This document shows, in pieces, positions 57,580 through 64,000 of a DNA stretch of 64,000 bases. The first letter of the stretch is position 1, and the number at the start of each line of letters is the position of its first letter. Both the position numbers and the translations under genes were made by a program. The notes beneath the pieces are model-generated. The model was given only the letters and a program-made list of their open reading frames with translations. It was not told where the DNA came from and made no database searches. Source of the DNA: Lobosporangium transversale (taxonomy: Eukaryota > Mortierellomycota > Mortierellomycetes > Mortierellales > Mortierellaceae); NCBI RefSeq assembly GCF_002105155.1, contig NW_019029054.1, positions 1-64,000 of the forward strand, in the 5' to 3' direction.

Positions 57580-59249
57580 ATGCAGGCATTGATTGTCCAT
57601 TCAGAACGCTTTTTTTCTTCGAGTCTTTTACAGGGCCTTCAAAAGTTTGGCCATTCATACATTCATACTGGAATCATGTCGCCAAAGGTCTTGAGATTAC
57701 CCAAACGAAAGCCCTTGCCTGTTGAAGCGATCAAGCCAGAATATTACTTTGAAGATGGTCTTCGCAAAATTAAGCCTTACCAACAGACTTATCTCGCCCA
57801 TGTGAAACTTCGTTGGCATAATCGTACAGTACCTGAAGTTTTTGCATCGGAAATGCCTCGCAGATGCACAAATAACATGATCGTAATTTCGTCTCTTTGA
57901 TGCTACTCATATGAACACATCGGCCTACGATGTGGCTCCCTGTTTGGCTAACTTGTTGTCTGCTCATGTAGATAGCCGCGATGAAGCGTGGTGATGTGCT
58001 TGTCAACGATAAAGTCATCGCTCCGGATTACGTTCTAAAAGGCGGGGAGAGCCTCCGATCTCTCAACTGCCATCGTCATGGTAAAGTACTTAAGATATTA
58101 TAAAGTTAAGCTTTACGCAAATGATAATTAATATATTGTTTATGAAATAGAACCGCCTGTCCCGGATTCGCCTATCCGTATTATTGAAAATACAAAGGAT
58201 TATGTGGTGTTTGATAAGCCTCATGGTATTACTGTCCACCCTAATGAACTCTGTTTCTACAACACGGCATTGGAAATCCTTCGGCGCGATCATGATATCC
58301 CAAATTACATGCATGGTAATGTATATCAATGGTAATAGATCGATCTTTATAGCAACAGTAACAGCAACGACATTGGCAATTGGAATATAGCAAAAAAAAT
58401 AAATAAATAAATAATAAGAAGCCAATCTTACTATTTTCTTTGTCTTCTCTTTGCAATCTGCTGGTCAATCCAGCCGTCAACCGCTTAGATGCCGTGACTT
58501 CCGGTGTCGTAATATTTGCTAACATGGCTGATTCGAATGTCAGAAAAAGGTTCCAGTCATCTGACTTAGATCCTAAGAATGGATCAAATACACTTATAGA
58601 AAAGGAATATGTTTGTAGGGTCGAAGGCGAATTTCCAAAGAATCCTATAATTGTCAGGGAACCTATCCTCCAGCGAGCAGGCAAAGTTTCCATTGATCTG
58701 GCTGGTAAGCCTTCAGAGACACGCTTCGAACGGAAGTGGTATGATGCGGCATCTAACACAAGTTTGATTTCCTGTAAGTACTAGCTGCCATATGAGCTTG
58801 ACATGTTATATAAATTTCAGTTATAGCACCATCATAAAAGTAGTACACTTAAAAAAAAATTGAAACCCTTTTTAGGCTTGCTTGCGACAGGACGGCAGCA
58901 TCAAATTCGACTTCATGTTGCTCATTTAGGGCATCCAATTGTCAATGACAGACTTTACAATCCTAAATACAAAACCGACATGGGACTCGAGAACGAAAAT
59001 GCTGTTATTTTGGCTACCGAGGAAACACGTTTCTATCCCTGTATTATTCCACCAGAATTACAGCCCTATATGCCCTACTACATATCTCCAGAGACACCAT
59101 GCCACAAATGCATAGAAGAGGAAAAAGGCCTTAATTTACCTAATCCACGTAGCATGAAAATCTGGTTACGAGCTATAAGATATCAAGGACCTGACTGGAA
59201 GTTTGAAGTTGATATGCCAGATTGGGCTGACCCAACTATTCTTGAATAA
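57580..59249 (+). CDS. RluA-family pseudouridine synthase (Pus8/Pus9/RPUSD2 type)
   Basis: Isomerises uridine to pseudouridine in tRNA; the Pus8/Pus9 clade modifies U32. 416 residues in five exons (57580-57882, 57972-58080, 58151-58315, 58474-58773, 58876-59249), all in phase. The N terminus is basic and Ser-rich, possibly mitochondrial, with a second Met (MSPKVLRLPKRK) 32 codons in that could give a second isoform. An S4-like segment follows (RWHNRTVPEVFASE, AAMKRGDVLVNDK). CHRHEPPV and DYVVFDKPHGITVHP are hallmarks of the clade. Motif II reads VNRLDAVTSGVVIFA: the catalytic Asp is kept but the usual His before RLD is Asn. Motif III is TGRQHQIRLHVAHLGHPI. No riboflavin-pathway deaminase domain, as in yeast Rib2, is attached. 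Confidence 0.92.
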
Positions 59250-59419
59250 ATGAGAAGCATAGCAATTTATAATACTGTCAAATATGTGCATGGCTGAGCA
59301 AAATTCATGTTTTTGTGCGCTAACAAAAACCCAATAAACTTAGAGCAATGTGCAAGATATGCATAGTCTATAAAAGAACTATAGTATGTCCATATCAGAT
59401 CTAATTCCTTGTGCTGAAT

Positions 59420-61846
59420 CTATCTATAGCGCGGGTCAATATGACCAAAAAGAGGACGTTCAGATTCATCCTCGGACGAACCCCCTAGAAGATATTTTTG
59501 ACGCCGCCGCTGTTCTGGTGTAATGGTATCTTCTACATGGTGGATGACCTGGATCCGATGGTTAAGTTTTAGCCTCCGTAGCTCGATTACCAAGAGATTT
59601 GGCGGAGCTTGATTTCTTGTTCTATGATCTAGGGACTGTGAAAAGGATCGATTCGTGCTGGTTATTGTCTGTTGTATCTGGGAGGAATGTGTGGCCATAG
59701 ATCTCTCATCGACACTGCTATGGTCATTGTTCCTTGCGTTCAGCGAGTGTACCCCTGATGAAAATGCTGTCAATTTGGGTAAAATATTGACGTTAAATTT
59801 GGTGGATTTTCGCTCTATCAGTTTGCCACTAATCTGCGAAAGTTGCGGCCATGCTTTTGCCATCCATTGCAATTCGACCACTCCAACTTCATTGTTTACA
59901 AGCCCGCGGTAGGTTAGACTTTGCATGTGAACCATCGTCCTCAGTTCCTTCAGTCCTGCCCTGAGTCCCAACGTCAGGCAATTTGAGTAACCATTTGTAT
60001 TATTCATGCGATCGCTGCGACTGATATTTAGATGTTTCAGGCAAACTAATTGCGCGAGTTGCCTGTAAATTTTAAGGTTGGCTTCAATATCATTAGGATT
60101 GCCTTGGAAATCCAGACTTAATTCCTTCAATCCAATACAGGCCCAAGTTGGGTATACAGAGTTGTTAACTATATCTCTGGCATGTATATGGTCTGCGCAA
60201 AACGACTGAAGACTACGACATTCACCAAGGATTCTCTGAATCATTGATCCTGTCACATGTGAGCAGCCTCGGATGTCTAGGCATGAAATAGTGAAATGGT
60301 GCTTGATAGACAGGTGATTGGTCGCCACCAAGCCAAATGCTGATTCTGATAAATCCAACTTCTGAAGAATAGGAAGGGATTTAATGATTTCTGATGCACC
60401 CAAGTCGGAGACGCCTGAAGCCTTAAATGTGAGATGCGTAACATTAATGAGTCTTTCGGAAAGTATTGCAGCAAATTGCTGACTAGTCTGTGGCCATTGC
60501 AAATGAAATACTAGCTCAACTAGGTTAGGACATTGTCGAAGGAACAGCGTCGTAAAGTCGGTGTTCCGGGACTGGACTTTAATAAAGGCTAGCGACTTCA
60601 TTCGTTCCATCCGTGTGATCGGAATATTTAATGGGCTTTGGGTGAGATATCCATGGGGAGGACCATGATAAATTCTAACATTCTTCAGCTCTAACTTCCT
60701 CAGCCGCACGCATATCATCTCCAAAAATGTCTTGGTCTTTGGTATATCGAGATCATTGTCAACAAGCGTGAGCTCTGAAAGTTGTTTTAACAACGTAATT
60801 TGGTGAAAAATGTCACGAAAGGCTTCAATTGATCGAATTGCAAAATTGAATTCCAAACTGCGAAGATGATCTTGGTTGAGTTGCATCAGCTTGATCCAGT
60901 TTCGATAATGGCATCCTTGATCCCTTGAAAATCTCTTTTCCGTGAAAATAAGTTTCTCAATCTGGTTGCAGATATTGTGCCGGTAGTCTGTGTTATCATT
61001 TAAGAATCGACTGGTTTCATTTTGCCGCTTGTTGGTTAGCTTCACTTCCTGCAACTGGAGCATTCTGTTCTGACGTGTGATTTTGTTCTTTTCGATCCGC
61101 TCCTCAAAATCGCTTAATGTCTCTTCTGGATCAATAGACGTCTCGGAATCAAGATCCTCGTCTGCATACAGCCAGTTGGCCTCATTATCTTCCTCTTGTT
61201 GTGATTTGCGCCACTCAAGTTCCTCGCTCTTGTAGGGGCCGTCACTATGTGGGATCATGGATAATAGTACAGTACCATGTCCATTATACTCAAATGTCTT
61301 GATCAAATGTCCATTTTTCCGCATAAGCATGGGAGATGGATAGTCGTTTGGACTGCCCAAGACATTATGATAGACTGGTCGAAGATCGATCCAGAGAAAT
61401 GGCATAAAAGATTCCCACCAAGCCTCACAAACAAGGATACAATTCCTAAGTTCTCTCCTAGAAAGGAAGCAAGCAACGTTGACACGGATTTCATGTAATT
61501 CCATTGGATTTGTCGTCCGACGTTCCAAAAAGAATGGCTTTGACAGTCTCTGGTCTTTTACATTTTCCATTTGTGCTTCCGTGATATGGCTCAGCAAGTC
61601 CACCGTAAGAGTGGTAGGATTGAGATGTGTAGATCCTGCTGGCATTTGTTCCGCCTGATGACCATTATGATGTGCTTTCTTTCGCCGTTTAGAACGTGAT
61701 GGGGTGATCTTTGCAGAGCCACTGAATTTCATTGAAGCATTTGTGGTCCCAGGAATTACTAAAGATTCATCCACAAGTGCAAAAACAGAGGTCGATGTAG
61801 AAGTCATCTCTGAAGGATTGCTTTGAGATGTCACTGATTCTCTCAT
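59420..61846 (-). CDS. F-box / leucine-rich-repeat protein
   Basis: 808 residues, single exon. Probable SCF substrate receptor. A Ser/Thr-rich N terminus with a basic stretch (SRSKRRKKAHH, a possible nuclear signal) precedes the F-box-like motif at about residues 112-150: NPMELHEIRVNVACFLSRRE and LRNCILVCEAWWESFMPFLW. An acidic, charged insert follows (about residues 215-280, with DEDLDSETSIDPEETLSDFE). Then come irregular leucine-rich repeats, including LRSLEFNFAIRSIEAF, KLELKNVRIYH, LTHLTFKASGVSDLG, LQKLDLSESAF and SCLDIRGCSHVTGS. The C-terminal 120 residues are polar. The substrate is unknown. Skp1 in this same window would be its expected core partner. Large families of such proteins occur in Mortierella-like fungi. 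Confidence 0.88.
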   Translation of the reverse strand: MRESVTSQSNPSEMTSTSTSVFALVDESLVIPGTTNASMKFSGSAKITPSRSKRRKKAHHNGHQAEQMPAGSTHLNPTTLTVDLLSHITEAQMENVKDQRLSKPFFLERRTTNPMELHEIRVNVACFLSRRELRNCILVCEAWWESFMPFLWIDLRPVYHNVLGSPNDYPSPMLMRKNGHLIKTFEYNGHGTVLLSMIPHSDGPYKSEELEWRKSQQEEDNEANWLYADEDLDSETSIDPEETLSDFEERIEKNKITRQNRMLQLQEVKLTNKRQNETSRFLNDNTDYRHNICNQIEKLIFTEKRFSRDQGCHYRNWIKLMQLNQDHLRSLEFNFAIRSIEAFRDIFHQITLLKQLSELTLVDNDLDIPKTKTFLEMICVRLRKLELKNVRIYHGPPHGYLTQSPLNIPITRMERMKSLAFIKVQSRNTDFTTLFLRQCPNLVELVFHLQWPQTSQQFAAILSERLINVTHLTFKASGVSDLGASEIIKSLPILQKLDLSESAFGLVATNHLSIKHHFTISCLDIRGCSHVTGSMIQRILGECRSLQSFCADHIHARDIVNNSVYPTWACIGLKELSLDFQGNPNDIEANLKIYRQLAQLVCLKHLNISRSDRMNNTNGYSNCLTLGLRAGLKELRTMVHMQSLTYRGLVNNEVGVVELQWMAKAWPQLSQISGKLIERKSTKFNVNILPKLTAFSSGVHSLNARNNDHSSVDERSMATHSSQIQQTITSTNRSFSQSLDHRTRNQAPPNLLVIELRRLKLNHRIQVIHHVEDTITPEQRRRQKYLLGGSSEDESERPLFGHIDPRYR

Positions 61847-61931
61847 GATGGTGATGGTTACAATGTACAGTGGGCAAGGAACAAGATAGTTATTTGAGAC
61901 GACGCTGCAGAACTTTTTATTTATTATTTAT

Positions 61932-64000
61932 TTATGAATGCAATCCAATGCTGCTTGACCGACCACCTACATTGTGGAGTGCACTAGATTGGATCAGACC
62001 CAAACTGCCGTTGACCTTACAACTTACACGCCACTCGTACCATACTTTGCGTGTATCTGTCAGACGCCAAAAGTCCAAGACTACCTGTGATCCTGCAGGG
62101 ACATATATAGGCGTCTTGATGGGAAAATATATGGGAAACCAACTGAACATACCTGGGGAATGAGTTGCTGGGTTGATGCCTAGAAAGTGCAGATCGAGTC
62201 AGTATAGTATTTGAATACTGTAGGCTAATAGGAGATTGTAGGCACACTGGATTAGTGATTGACTTACTTAGCATTACATCTTTATAGAGTACCGACTCAA
62301 AGTATCCAGCCACACCGTGTACCATCCCGCTAACCTGACAGGTAAACTCGATCGACCCTGAGCGGATGTTATGGTGATTGCTCAGGGGATCTATAAGTTT
62401 ATAATAAATGACTATCAATAAAAGAAAACATTGGGATTGCTCGTAAAGTTTTCGTGCTCTATTCAACAAATACGTACTTTGGTTCATTGGAATATCCATT
62501 TTGTTTGGGTGTTCGAATGACCAGATCGGCTTCGGCTGTGCAAGTAAGGAGACGGCTTTGAACATTACCACGTAGGACGTCTCGAAATGAGACAAGTCTT
62601 TGAATGCAGAGACATCGGCATGGAGCTTGCTTGAGGACATAGGCGCAATAAATGTTGTGTAATCCGCAGGAATTGAGATACCATCCGGTCGTAGGACTTT
62701 TTGTGCACCGTCGAGGCATTCAGGAGATAATTCGTTATCACCAAATGAGCCAAGTAGTTCACTAACAAGAATATGTGCCTGTTCAGGTGGACTCCATGTT
62801 CGCATATCCGAAAACACAATATTAACGCGGTCACCCCAGAGAGTAGCTTTTTTGTTTTGTATCCTGAGAGTTAATAAATAAAGGTTCGTTATATGAAGCT
62901 TGGCTTAAAAAGAATAGTTTTGTGCGCACTCTCTTTACACCTTGAATCACTGAAGCCAACTTACGTTACAAAGGCGTTAGGATTCTTTTCAACGGCATAA
63001 ACGCGAATGTTTTTTCCTGCCCTATTTGCTGCACGAAGTGAACAATCTACAAGGGGGCCACGCCCAGCCCCAACTACCATGACGATTGTGACGTCCTCCT
63101 CGTCATTAACGGCTACTGGACGATCCCTCAAAGCTCTTTCTATAGCCAATTCATATTGTTGATATTTGACAGGATCCTTTTCGAAGGTCTCATATGTACT
63201 AGATTCGAGATTGTCTTGTAGAGGTTGGAGCGGTGCCTGTAAATAATCCTGATAGCCTGTCGCAAACTGATCAATCACACTGGGTGCATCCTGCGATCTA
63301 TGCATATACCGTATATAGTCTGCATGAGGTGATACTGAGGTGTCATCCAATGTCAACTCTGCCATCTTCGAAGATGCAATAATAAAGTATGGTTTGAATT
63401 TCATAAATTTTCTAACTACATGCTGATGACGTTTAGAAAGTACTGGATAGCCTTTGCCATTGGTCAGAAATGTATCTTCGGGCAAAATAATAACCTTGAC
63501 AGGCTCTGCAAACCAACGATCAAGGACTTGGTCTGTTGGTAACGAGCCTGAAAGCTCAAGCGCTACTCCAAGCTTAGATTCTGAACCAACCATATTATGA
63601 ATTATATTCCAACGCTCCCAGCTCTTCATTCCTTGCAACTCCTCAGGGACACCTATCTCTAGCTGTTCATCCATACATGGTATTTTGAGCCAACAGGCAG
63701 TGTATGGTACCATGGAGAGAGATCCTGTGACTACCCGACCATAGTTTGTCAGAGGCTTAGTGGAAGGAGGATAGGGTAACAAGATGCCTCCCAAGCCTAA
63801 ATGCGATGCCCAATTGAACTGCTGTCTTAATGCCAGTTCCGAATGAAGGCGTATTTTAGGATCCTTGGAATCAAAATCCTGCCACTCCGATAGAGTTCCA
63901 ACAATCAAGTCAGAATGATCTGTTATTATATATTTACAATTAAATACATAATAACAATTAGGAACCAATGCAATTGCAACTTATAAGAGTATATGAAGAG
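61932..64000 (-). CDS. PRMT5 arginine methyltransferase (Skb1/Hsl7), 5' end outside window
   Basis: Type II protein arginine methyltransferase making symmetric dimethylarginine. Visible exons are 62965-63919, 62478-62863, 62268-62390 and 61932-62179, about 570 residues. The acceptor at 63920 shows that at least one more 5' exon lies beyond the window. The N-terminal TIM-barrel part includes [20 protein letters not shown]-binding motif I is [13 protein letters not shown], with [13 protein letters not shown] after it. The catalytic double-Glu loop is [19 protein letters not shown]. The C-terminal barrel has [20 protein letters not shown] and [16 protein letters not shown] and ends SSIGLHS. All PRMT5 hallmarks are present. 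It lies 85 bases from the F-box gene, which is on the same strand. Confidence 0.95.

Noticed and set aside
58241-58759. 172-codon minus-strand frame opposite the pseudouridine synthase
   Set aside because: It overlaps the well-supported exon 58474-58773 and runs through an intron with low-complexity Phe/Leu/Cys residues.
1-64000. tRNA, rRNA, CRISPR array, biosynthetic cluster or viral integration
   Set aside because: By eye I found no cloverleaf, rRNA signature, regularly spaced repeats, PKS/NRPS-type genes or viral hallmark genes. A tRNAscan-SE and Infernal run would be needed to exclude small RNAs.

Overview
The window is nuclear DNA of a filamentous fungus. It has intron-rich genes with short GT-AG introns (mostly 55-160 nt), many long A/T homopolymers, conserved eukaryotic housekeeping genes and fungal cell-wall genes. 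Some features suggest an early-diverging lineage (Mucoromycota, perhaps Mortierellomycotina): a BRCA2 with three BRC repeats, a multi-TOG XMAP215, a KIF1-type kinesin-3 and exportin-5. That placement is inference from gene content, since no database was searched. I see no rRNA, tRNA, CRISPR array or bacterial operon. Most of the window is ordinary conserved gene space, and I did not find a clear new multi-gene system. 

Layout. 0.3-6.7 kb (-): kinesin-3. 6.7-11.9 kb: gene-poor, with decayed open frames and a 110-bp foldback (MITE-like) element between 14-bp direct repeats. 11.9-13.5 kb (+): a TKL-type kinase with a probable acylated N terminus. 13.9-16.3 kb: decayed material, including a frame-broken leucine-rich remnant. 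16.3-18.3 kb (-): a tandem pair of small membrane proteins whose tails both end in PPxYAP. 18.9-38.6 kb (+): a compact head-to-tail run of XMAP215/Stu2, exportin-5, a BRD8-like bromodomain protein, XPB/Ssl2 and Skp1. 39.4-48.5 kb (+): a Skt5/Chs4-like Sel1-repeat protein, a homeodomain protein, Cox11, a disordered unknown protein and a small GPI-anchored wall protein. 49.4-57.4 kb (-): oligoribonuclease (REXO2 type) and BRCA2. 57.6-59.2 kb (+): a Pus8/Pus9-type pseudouridine synthase. 59.4 kb to the end (-): an F-box/LRR protein and PRMT5, which runs off the right edge. 

Functional links are loose, as expected for a eukaryotic chromosome. Skp1 would be the SCF partner of the F-box protein. 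XMAP215 and kinesin-3 both serve microtubules. XPB and BRCA2 serve DNA repair. The PPxY proteins, if expressed, would be ligands for a Rsp5/NEDD4-type ubiquitin ligase. I built the gene models by joining exons so that reading phase and GT-AG sites agree. For BRCA2, oligoribonuclease, the pseudouridine synthase, Cox11, the kinase and the homeodomain gene every exon junction was phase-checked. For the others the gene limits are firmer than each internal junction.
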